The position numbers and the translations under genes were made by a program. The notes beneath the pieces were generated by a model. It was given only the letters and a program-made list of their open reading frames with translations. It made no database searches and was not told the origin of the DNA. From positions 27,863,498 through 27,927,497 of the forward strand of contig CM075767.1 of the NCBI GenBank assembly GCA_037974665.1: a stretch of 64,000 nucleotides of DNA. Direction: 5' to 3'. Shown one piece after another: positions 24,798-34,432 of this stretch; within the stretch, counting starts at the first letter, position 1; every line of letters starts with the position of its first letter. The stretch comes from Ehretia macrophylla (lineage: Eukaryota > Streptophyta > Magnoliopsida > Boraginales > Ehretiaceae).

Positions 24798-25886
24798 GGT
24801 GGTATCAGAGCTTAGTTAGCTCTCAGCCGGGATAGGGTTCTCGGCCTGTCGGGTAGTAATCCTTGTGTGTGTGCTTGTTAAGTGTGTCTTGAAAGTGTGT
24901 GCTTGAATGTGTGATTGTGTGTCTTGAATTGATTGTGTGCACCTATGTGATATAGTTATGTGTTATGTCTTAAATGTGTGCTGAGTGAAGTGAAATTGCA
25001 TCGAATTGACCTCGTGAATCGTTATCTGCTTGAATTATTGATTGTACCGTATGTACTTGAGCATTTTGAATTAAGTTTTGTTGTGAATTGAATTGGTTTT
25101 GTTATGATTCGCACTTGAATGATTTTGTTGCTTACATTACTTTATATGCTCTTTTATAATCATGCTTGCATAATAGTTTAAAGAATGTTTATACATATGC
25201 AATAGTTTGGCATTCATACATAGTCCGTCGAATGGTAAGAAAAACTTCTTCCTCCCCTGAAGAGAGGTGATTAGTGGCTGGCCTTTCAAGTTATGTGGAT
25301 TAATAGGAACGTGAAGCGGTTGATCAACTATTTTATTTGGGAATTGGTGTTGTAGGCAGAGCTCAGTTATTGGGATTCTTCTAAGGCCTTCTTCAGTGCT
25401 TAGCGGTCATAAATGAGTAGCTTCTTTTGGGGTTTCTATATGACAGTTCTCTGGAGCATATTCTTGGTATTTTTTTTATCAGGTATTCTTTTGGTACTCT
25501 TTTGTCGACATCTCTCGGAAAAAAATTGGTATATGGATTCTTTTCAGCCTTATTATCTGGTATTATTTACAATACTCCTGCTCGGAACTTTTATTGGTAT
25601 TTTCTCGCCGCTCTTAGTTGGGATTCCATTCTTCTATGGTATTCATGCCAGCGGGATTCTTATTTGGATTTCGAAGTAGCATCTTTATTGGAGCCTTTAT
25701 TTGGCCTTATTAAGTGAGGTTCGCAGACAATACTACTGGGATTTCTTAATGAGCTCCCACGAGAATTCGTATATGGTATTCTTGCTTAGCAACTGATGAC
25801 GAATAATCGGAGTTGGTTTTCAGTTGATGAGGAGTTCTCTTGTGAAGAAGAATTGCGTGGACGCAATTAGTTTACGGGGGAGAGGA
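24798..25886 (+). other. Non-coding core of E4
   Basis: It begins with the primer site GGTGGTATCAGAGCTTAG and runs ~200 bp in close parallel with the E3 interior. A T-rich stretch with degenerate GGTATTCTT-like units follows (~25410-25720), and two overlapping ~90-codon frames there are composition artefacts. The end carries the inverted repeat AATTGCGT-GG-ACGCAATT (25851-25868) and the polypurine tract ACGGGGGAGAGGA (25874-25886). No retroviral protein motif was found. Confidence 0.85.
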
Positions 25887-27690
25887 TGTGACGCCCGAGT
25901 TTTAGCCATGCATTCAATTACTGTTGCATCCCTTGTTTGCGCATTTCCTTCTGTGCATTATTAACTGTCTTCTTAAATTACTATTCACTCCATTTTTAAC
26001 TTCATGCTATTAGCGAATTAGCATTTTTATTAAATCATATTAATTGTTAGAGTAGTGGGAAAAATGTGCATTTGAGCTAGAGGCGATAGGAGAGCTCGTT
26101 TAGAAAATGATTTTTGTAGTTGTATGAATAGTGTTACGTAACATAACTTAGGGAATGAATTAGCTAGCATTCATTTTACTATCTAGGCTCGTTTTAAGCT
26201 AACTAAGCGCATTTAGTGAACCATTTAAGCAAGCAACTTAGCCCCATTTAATATATAACTCACACAACACACACATTAGCTCATAACTTAGCAAAACAAA
26301 AAAAAAACAAAAAAAGAGAGCATGCTGAAAACACTGTAGCAAATCCGAGAATTGCATAGGAGAAGAAATAGAGTTTTTTTGCTCAACAAATCCTCATTCC
26401 AAGCGAAGCCAAGCTAGGTGCAAGTGGATTAGGGTGTCTACTAGCCTCCTAGGAGCTCCTACGCGCATTGGTGAGGGAGACTTCATCCTTATGTGCATAA
26501 TAGTTTATTTACTTGTACTTAGATTATGTGCACTTATTGTCTATATATTGTGTGTGAGGGCAACCTACTTTGTTGTCCCTCAACCATGTGTTTATTGATT
26601 TATACTATTGTTATCATTTTGAGTGCATTGCATCGTGGTTGCGCAACCATTCGGGCATGGTAGTGTCGGGGAAACCGGGCGGCATCGGGCTTGCCGGTCC
26701 ACCTCGGCTACCATGGTTGCCCAGTCCCTCTCTCGCTTGGGATGCCGCCCAGGGAGAGTTGGGTCGTAGGATTTCGGGGTACATCCGGAGTACACCCGTT
26801 TGGAGTTATAAGGGGATGTTGGCTTATCGATATCAGTGTCATTATTACATCGAGATTTCAGTTCGTGGCGTCGCTGGTGTGCCTCTGCCCTTCGGGGTAT
26901 TCGCTTAGCCGGGACGTTACAGAAGTCAAAGTGTATCGTATCCTTTTTAATGTGTAGTAACTTCTTGTTTTAATTGTTCTTTGGTTGTAAAATACTTTAT
27001 TTGTACTAACTGCTGCATTACACGTCCCCAGTAGACCTTATCCCTCACTGAGCAATTGTGATTGCTCATACCTCGCTAAACATGTTTCAGGAAGTGCTGA
27101 GGGTGAACCCCAACTAGTTGAGGTGCTAGTGGAAGAGGAAGAGGTTCAGGCTGAGCCTTTGCCCTAGTTGTTATGTGTTTGTTGTCTAAGGCGGATTTGC
27201 CTTCTTGTTGTTACATGGTGTACTTGTATTGCTATAGCATGATCTATTTTGTTGCCTTAAGGCTATGTATATTCTTGTAGTTGCAAGTTGAAAGCTGTTG
27301 GTTGTAATGTTAGCTTTGAGATATTATGGTTTGTAATAACTTTTAATTCTCCTTTTAGTTCTTGCATGCTTGGGGGTGTATGTTTAGAGGTGTTGATTTC
27401 AACTTCTAAAATTGCTCTAATGTTATCATAGGATGACATGTTAAAAAGGTTTAATGAAAAGTTAAGTTGGGTGCATGCATGTGTGATTTGAACCTTTGAA
27501 TTTTAATTATAAAAGCTTGTTTTAGTATATTGTGGCTATTTTGAGCATTTACAGGTTTGAAAAATGTCCGCGGTACAGAGGAAACTCTGTCCGTTTTTTT
27601 TTCCTAAAATTTTGTGACCGGGTTTGGTATTGGGTTGAGAATAGCATGGTTATTAGAGCCTCCGGTCTCGTGAGGGATCGGGGCGTTACA
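25887..27690 (+). repeat. Right (3') LTR of E4
   Basis: This is the near-identical partner of 22999-24797, ending GGGGCGTTACA before the TSD tgggg. Module parts: box at 26559-26575, palindrome at 26636-26649, end of the GTACACCC box at 26797. Confidence 0.93.
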
Positions 27691-27695
27691 TGGGG

Positions 27696-27933
27696 TATTC
27701 TTCTTGTCGTTATTGTGCGGTATTAGTGACATCTACAGTATCCCTGCTTTAGTCTTTGGTTGGTATTTTCTCGGCATTCTTGGTTGGGATTCCTGTTGGG
27801 GTTTTCCTACGAGTATCTTATTCAGTGTCTTGCTCAGCAACCAATAAAGAGTGGTCAGAGTTGGATTTCAGATGATGTTGAGGTCTATCGGAAGAAGAAT
27901 TGCGAGGACGCAATTGTTTTAAGGGAGGAAGGA
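27696..27933 (+). other. Interior of E3, 3' part, with polypurine tract
   Basis: The ~90 bp before the LTR parallels the same place in E4, including AATTGCGA-GG-ACGCAATT (27898-27915) and the polypurine tract AAGGGAGGAAGGA (27921-27933). In E5 the equivalent bases encode the last residues of pol, so this is a remnant of a coding ancestor. Confidence 0.8.
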
Positions 27934-30685
27934 TGTGATAACCCGAACCCGGCATGCATTTAATGTCATTTGACTGCATCTAATTAAATGCTTAATTAGT
28001 TAAATCAACCATTTTGCACTATTTTGATATTTCTTTTGGAAGCATTTAATAATTTTTATATTGATTAATTAAAAGATTATTACCTATTTCTATTAATTGT
28101 AGTAATTGGATTTACTTTCTTGTATTTAATTAAGTGTCATCTTAAATGTTAGTATTTAATTGCATTTGATTACGTGTTTATATTAACTTGTTCATTCGTA
28201 TCTTAGCATTAATTTCATAATTCTTTAAAATATTCTTGAAATAGTTAAATTAATTATTTTTAAATGAATATTGATTATTTTGACTGTTTTGATTATTTTA
28301 ATAATCGGTTTTATTTTCTTGCATTTAATTACTCGGTTTTCAATTAAATGAGAAAAATAACTCCGAGCCGGAGTGAATTTTAAACTATTCTACTATTCTA
28401 CTTTTCAAAAATTATAGTTTTATATTATTTCTCATCATTTGATTAGCGATTGTTTATTGACCGTTCGATAGTAGCATTTCGAAAATGAGAGTTAGAGAAA
28501 TATTCCTCGGACTTAGTGAAAAATGTTTTAAACTTAATTTAATTAGTTTTAGTTGGTTTTCATTTAATTGCATTGTTTTAACTTGAAATAGATTAAATGC
28601 CATTGAAATGAGCTTGTTGACCATATTTTCACTTAAGCTTGATCTTGCAAAATGACCAAAATGCCCTTTGTCATCTTTTATAAATAAAACAAGGCAAAAA
28701 TAAATTAAAAAAACAAATCTAAAAATGCCCATTTTGTCCCTTGCTCGGCCGAATGCATTCAAGAGAGAAAAATAATAATTTTTCTTCAATTTTCTTCTAC
28801 AATCATGCGTGGAATTGCTCGAGGATCATGGCTCGGGTCCTTGCGGGTCTTGTTCTTCAATCTCTGTGAGGGTTTTCACGCTTTTGTGCATTTTAAATGA
28901 AATTTGAATTTTGTTTCAATTTCTTATATTTGTTATATATTGTGTTTAAATGCCTTTTGTTGCTTGAATTAGGTTGTATAATGATCGTAGAGCATTGTTT
29001 GATAGTTATTTAGAGATTTTTACGGCTGAAATTGCATATTTGAAATTGGGGAAGAACAATGAATAGTGATTTTGAATAGTAAAACCCTAAAATTTTGAAT
29101 TTTGATCCGAATTGCGATTTCTTGATTTGGATAGGTGTCATTAATGATAGAAAGATAAAATGTGCAATAAAAATAGATCGTCCTTTGTTAAAATTGGAAA
29201 TTAGACAAAGAAACGGAAAGGGGCCGTTTGACCAAAAGTTGACCGTGCTCGAATTGAGTTGGGGGTTTTGCTATTGAGGGCATGGAAGCACTTTTGCCGC
29301 TGTTGTGGCGTTGATTGAGCGATCGGTTAGTATAGTTGTAGTTCAAACGCAGTAGGCGGACTTTCAGGCTCCGAGTGAGAAAGTAAAGTTTAGTGATATA
29401 GAAACGTGCCTCGTAGTGCCTAAGTGAATGTAGTGAAATCGGTTTCCTAATCCCGTAGCTCGTTTGTTCGTAATTGCCTTTGGAAGTTAGAGTTGAATAG
29501 TGATATTTGTCGTTTTCGTGTTTGAACTGCTATTACTTGTTTGATTGTTGTTATTGTTGGTATTAATGATAATCATGCTTGAAAAGTTAATTGATTGCTA
29601 TTATTGATTGTAAATGCTTGTTATCTCGTTTATCGCCACTAATCTGCACTTTCGTGCTATTGCTTGTTCATTGCTTGTATCTCGTATTGCATTGCATTAG
29701 TGTCAGGCGCGTGAGTGATGGGCCTCTCTGGGCAGTCTCGGGCTGCCAGGGTTGGTTGCTCTAGCTTCGTGTCCTATTTCCATTTTCGCTAGGAGTGCCG
29801 CCCTGGAAGATTTGAGTCGTAGATGTGTCGGGCTACTTTCGGAGTACATCTAGTAGATGTTATAAGGTGGTTGCACGCTTATTGTCATCATTGTCAACAT
29901 CAAGCTCGAGATTGATGTGTTGCTCGTGGAATGGTACATTGCTCGTGAGAGTGAACCGTGACCTTCAAAGTGTGGTATAGCTTTGTGTGGTTGTGTTAAT
30001 GCTTTCTTTAATTATTTATTGTATTGTCGTTTATATTGAATGCTTCCTTATTGATTATATTGCTTAACTGTACCTATTTGCATTGCACGATCTTCTTTCT
30101 CTCCACCTCGATATCTGTCTCGCCCTCATTGAGTATACGTGTTGTGTATACTCATTCCTCACCACCACATTTCCGGAAATATCATGTTAGCTGAAAAGTT
30201 CGTGGATATGTGATGGACCGTGCTTGAAGATTTGCCTTGCGTGCTATGTGGCTTGAGTTGTCAAAGATGCAAAGATGTATATTTCATGTGTTGTATGTAT
30301 TTAATGTTAAAAGAAATGTAATTTAAATTTAACTAGGTAATCGAGGTAGAATGATAAGCTAGTTTGTGTATCCAATTAGTATTGTTAACTTCAATGCATG
30401 ATTGTATTGTCTAAAAGAAAGAGTTAGAATAGTATGGGTACTTGGAAATGTATGTATACTTGTTGTGTTTAATTGTTGAGAAACAAGGCTCGGATGGCCT
30501 TGAGGTGTTTGTATGATTGGACACGGTGCTGGTCCACTTATATGCTATTACAGGTTTTACATTTTGCCTAGAAACAGGGGAGACTCCGTCCGTCTTTCCC
30601 TAAAAATTTTGCCCGGGTTTGGAATTGGGTTGTGATTAAATTGATTGATAGAACTCCCGGTCTCGAGAGGGATCGGGGTGTTACA
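27934..30685 (+). repeat. Right (3') LTR of E3
   Basis: It starts TGTGATAACCCGAACCC and ends GGATCGGGGTGTTACA, then the TSD gttac. It differs from the left LTR at scattered positions; the palindrome is damaged here (TCAGGCGCGTGA near 29703). Confidence 0.93.
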
Positions 30686-30690
30686 GTTAC

Positions 30691-30874
30691 CATCATTCCT
30701 GTTGTTGTTGTTGTTGGCTTCACGTGCATCTTGACGTTCCATCACTTGTGACACGCGATCCATGACATTTGCCATTATGTTAAACATAGCTATGCCGGGA
30801 TTAGTTTGATAAGCATCTCCGGTCTCTTGGGGTTCACCACTCCTATTAGTAGTGCGGGTACTAGGGCCAGCCAT
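30691..30874 (-). pseudogene. E1 gag, amino-terminal fragment
   Basis: This begins with an ATG at 30872-30874 and reads MAGPSTRTTNRSGEPQETGD, then a short run of Asn codons, matching the E2 gag start at 14199. It is separated from the rest of gag by the 12-kb E3 insertion. Its upstream side leads through a ~240-bp leader to the primer binding site at 31115-31130. Confidence 0.9.
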
Positions 30875-31114
30875 CTATAGGCACAGATTGCGATGCACAA
30901 TTTATTGAAATACGACAAACAAGAATTTAATGCATAAGATATGCAACATAATATGGATACACAATTCTAGAAACAATTAAGACATGTTAATCACTTAAGC
31001 ACATAGAACATAGAAGGCACAATTAACATTATCACACAATAACATATAGACAAGTCATCCTAATTATCTTAGGGCTCTACCCATGGTCCAAGAGTTAAAC
31101 CCGACTGAAGCAAT

Positions 31115-31130
31115 CTAAGCTCTGATACCA
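31115..31130 (-). other. Primer binding site of E1 (initiator tRNA-Met type)
   Basis: The minus strand reads TGGTATCAGAGCTTAG, complementary to the 3' end of plant initiator tRNA-Met. It lies 15 bases inside the LTR that starts at 31146. Confidence 0.88.
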
Positions 31131-31145
31131 TTCTTTTCTATAAGG

Positions 31146-34100
31146 TGTCACACCCCAACCCGGCCTATAAAGGTTAGACTAGGGTGTGATCTAAACATTC
31201 AAGTCATATCTCATACTTAATCGTTCATGAAAGTTTAACACTTACGTTTTAGCCTAAACTCCATAATTTTCTGGAAAACTGGTAGCATAACGGCTGTAAT
31301 TGGGCTCTTTGGTTTGACCTAATTCTCTAAACGCCTCAAATTTTCCAATCTCAATTTCATTTCCAACTAAGATTACTCTTTACCATCAATTGAAATGCCT
31401 ACTGGTTATCTCGAAGTCTCGTTTGATTAATAACCTAGTATGATACTATGTCTCGTTTGTTTGTTAATCCTCGTTACAAAAGTACCTGTTGATCTTAGCT
31501 TAAGAATGAGTACATGCTTAAGATTGGATAGGTTCATTTTACTTAGTCCTTACCTGATACTTCATAATCCTATGATAGATACTAGCCAGAACCAAAAGCA
31601 AAACGACCATAGTAGTGTTTGTCTAGTTATTATCAGTACAAGCCAAAATTAGACCCCAAATTACAACAGGGGTCTTTTACATTACAAACATCAAGCAACA
31701 TGAAAAGAAATAGTCTTCAAGCAGCATAGTGTTCACAAATGGCCATAATCAAGCAAAGCACATAGGACAAGCAATCATTCCAAGGGATCATCATTAGGCA
31801 CGTCGTCCTCGGGTATCTGTTCCTGATCTTCTTCACCTGAGATGATAAAAGAGGGTGAGTCCTTATGAACTCAGCGAGGGGGAACGAGAAATAAGTTTTG
31901 AAACTTATTTTCTGGTTCAACTTATGAAAAATCCTTTTTGCAAGCATGAATATATCACAAGTAAGTACATAACATAACGTAGAAGTAAAGGAACACAATT
32001 ACCCGTCTTTCCTCCCCGAGGTCCTCTAGGAACCAAGCGAGAGTACTTATACAAATAGTGAAAAGGATACGGTGAGTTTTTTCTCTCAGTTCATGTCAGT
32101 ATCAGTTGTTGCGGCCGACTTCAAATCATCCCCTTATCACACGAAATGGGTGTACTCCGGATGTACCCCGAAATCCTATGACCCAACTCTCCGAGGAAGT
32201 CTAGCCCCCAAGCGAGAGAGGGAATTGGACAATGGTAGTCACGGTTGCACCAGCAAGCCCAATGCCGCCCGGTGTGCGTGAATGCTACCACGGCAGAATG
32301 AAAGGTTGCAACCTTGTATGCAATGCACATTTATGACATGTAATATATTACATTAGGAAGACAACAAAGTAGGTTTCCTCCGAGCAGTTGTGAGATTGCA
32401 CATTGACAAGTAAACAAGCGAGGCACGATATGACAGGCAATTTCACTTATAAAGCACATGGAGTTATATGAATATTAAATGGGCAGCCATGTAACGCATG
32501 TAAATCAAGTCATATAACTCATTTCAAAGTTCACGTAATCAAATAATAAGATTATTCAACATGCAACGACATCTACGTGGGACCGGGTGCAAGAAAGGCC
32601 TACTTGTCAACATGTAATCATCGAGATCATATTTAAGGTTACAAGGGCAACTACGGGCAGTCTACTAAACACATAATCAAACACAACATCCAAAGGATCA
32701 ACACTTAGCAAGTTTACCTAGTTACTAGTGTTCCAATTAGTGCTTACCCGTGCGATTAAGCCCCAAGTCATCTCGTAATTAAACTCAAGCCACGTATTGA
32801 TTAGTTCATACACCCTCAAGCATTCAAATAGTCCACACAACATCTAAATGCCACAATCTCAAGCATTTAATACAACAAGAGAAGCTACAATAATTTTTCT
32901 AAGCATTTCACTAAGTGAAACCCTCACTGCAATGGACTGTTTTCTCACAATCATTAAGACAAGCAAACAATCTCCAATTCCAGTGAATAAGATGTCAAAT
33001 TATAGCTTAAGGGGTGAACTAAATTCAAAAACAAACCTCGCATCATTTGGAGTTCGGGTTCAATAGTTATAGCCAAAACAGTGAGACTGCACAAAACTGT
33101 CCAGATTTGCACACATTTCAATACTTGTCGTTTTTTAGGGCCTTAGGGTCAGATTTAGCCTTAGTCCATTTCTGACAAAAATGTCTAGAACTGAAAAATA
33201 GTATTACACCAAATTTCATGCATTTTGGATATCATTTACTAAGTAAAAACTGGTTCGTTCTACAAGGTCAGTGAATCTGCTGAAACCTGCTTCATTTTTT
33301 CAGACTTTCCAGATTTGGACACATTTTAATGATTTGCCATTTTTAGGACCTTAGCGTCAAAATTAGCTTTCTCCTATTTCTGTGAAAAATGTTCAGAACT
33401 GGAAAAGATAGTTACCTACCAATTTTCACGTATTTTCAACATCATTTACCAAGCCAAAATCACCTCGCAACAACAAGTTAGAAAGCTGTCACATGCACGA
33501 TTTCATCTATCATCACATTCTAGCCCAAAATCTTGCCATGCATGGTTATAAAAGCTTATGAACACACATATATCTCAAGTACAGAAGTAAAGATAGACAT
33601 TTAAGGGCATGTATGTGGTTTTTTGAAAGATTTTCAAGAAATTTTAGCCCTCGCCTTAGCAAAACAACAAGAAGATGCACAAGACTCTTGATGGTTGCAC
33701 AAGATTGATTCTTTTCCTTGCTTAGCCGAGACACCACTCGATTTTCGCAAATTTCCTAGCTTAGTAAACAAGTTCTTAGTAGGTGCATGTGGTTAGAACA
33801 AGAAGAAAAGAAATGGAAGCTAGTAAACTCACCTAAACCGAAATGGAAGTGCTAAAGGCTTGCATGTGCATTTCTTTGCTCCTAGCTGTGCTTGGTAGAG
33901 TTCCTTGGTTGCTTGGAAGTCTTGAAGAGCCTTAGGATGAAGAACTTAGCTATGGAGTCTACAATATTCAGCTAGGGCCGAGAGAGAGAGAGAAGAATGA
34001 GAGGAAATGAGAGAAAATGAAAGAAAATAAAAGCTTTGTTGGGCAAAGGAGCTTGTGTCGGCCCTGGGCATATAAATTTCAGACTTTTGTGTCTTCAAGA

Positions 34101-34432
34101 AGCATTTTGAATTATCTAGTATGGGCATGGAGCTTGTGTCGAAAATATGGAGCTTTGAGGAGGGTTTTTGAGCTATTTTTTATTGCTTTGTGTCATTAAA
34201 TTGTCATAGAATGTCTAGGAATTAATTTGAATTATGCAAGCAAGCACAAATGCTCAACAAGTGGTTGGCCAAGGCATTGCTAGAATCTGAATTTTTGTCT
34301 TGTTCAAGGCCTATTTTATTGTGTGTTTGGGATATGCAAAGAATAAAGAATAAAGAATAAAGAATGTCTAGCTTTTTGTGAGATTTTGTTTTCTAGTGGG
34401 TTGAATTGGCAACTTAATATTAGCTAGTCGAA
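31146..34432 (-). repeat. Right (5') LTR of E1, truncated
   Basis: The LTR starts TGTCACACCCC and is homologous to the E2 LTRs throughout and to 1-2110. Similarity stops just after the GTTAGTGGAA-equivalent at about 34430; the last ~280 bp of the LTR is absent and unrelated mitochondrial-type sequence follows. It contains the palindrome AAGGTTGCAACCTT at 32302-32315 and the shared GTACTCCGGATGTACCCC box near 32153. Confidence 0.9.

Larger units (their letters stand above)
22999..27690 (+). mobile_element. E4: short non-autonomous LTR retrotransposon nested in E3
   Basis: Two LTRs of ~1.8 kb (22999-24797, 25887-27690) enclose just 1,089 bp of non-coding DNA. The TSD tgggg is at 22994-22998 and 27691-27695. 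The LTRs differ at roughly 1% of positions by eye, so this is among the youngest insertions here. The first ~100 bp of its LTR matches the E5 LTR (minus strand of 52150 downward), and the last bases before its 3' LTR match the pol end and polypurine tract of E5. That makes E5 the likely autonomous relative that supplied enzymes. Confidence 0.93.
18720..30685 (+). mobile_element. E3: non-autonomous LTR retrotransposon (LARD-like) nested in E1 gag
   Basis: This plus-strand element has LTRs of ~2.75 kb (18720-21473, 27934-30685), an initiator tRNA-Met primer site at 21474 and a polypurine tract at 27921-27933. The TSD gttac is at 18715-18719 and 30686-30690. After removing nested E4, the interior is only ~1.8 kb (21474-22998 and 27696-27933). 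No gag, protease, RT or integrase motif is seen in any frame, so it must have moved with borrowed enzymes. A solo LTR of the same family, in opposite orientation, interrupts ccmFC at 47173-59905. Confidence 0.92.
1..34432 (-). mobile_element. E1: Tekay/Del-like Ty3/gypsy LTR retrotransposon, interrupted and truncated
   Basis: This is the outermost retrotransposon, read on the minus strand. In minus order it has a right (5') LTR from 31146, a tRNA-iMet primer binding site, a gag-pol reading region in three pieces (30874-30691, 18714-18039, 6069-2432), a polypurine tract and a left (3') LTR ending at 2391. Removing E2 (TSD ggaag) and E3 (TSD gttac) rejoins gag exactly. The left LTR starts outside the window: base 1 matches base 32329 of the right LTR, so about 1.18 kb is missing. 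The right LTR stops at about 34432, some 280 bp short of its end, where mitochondrial-type DNA begins. E1 is older than E2 and E3, and it is dead through frameshifts and stops. Confidence 0.9.
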
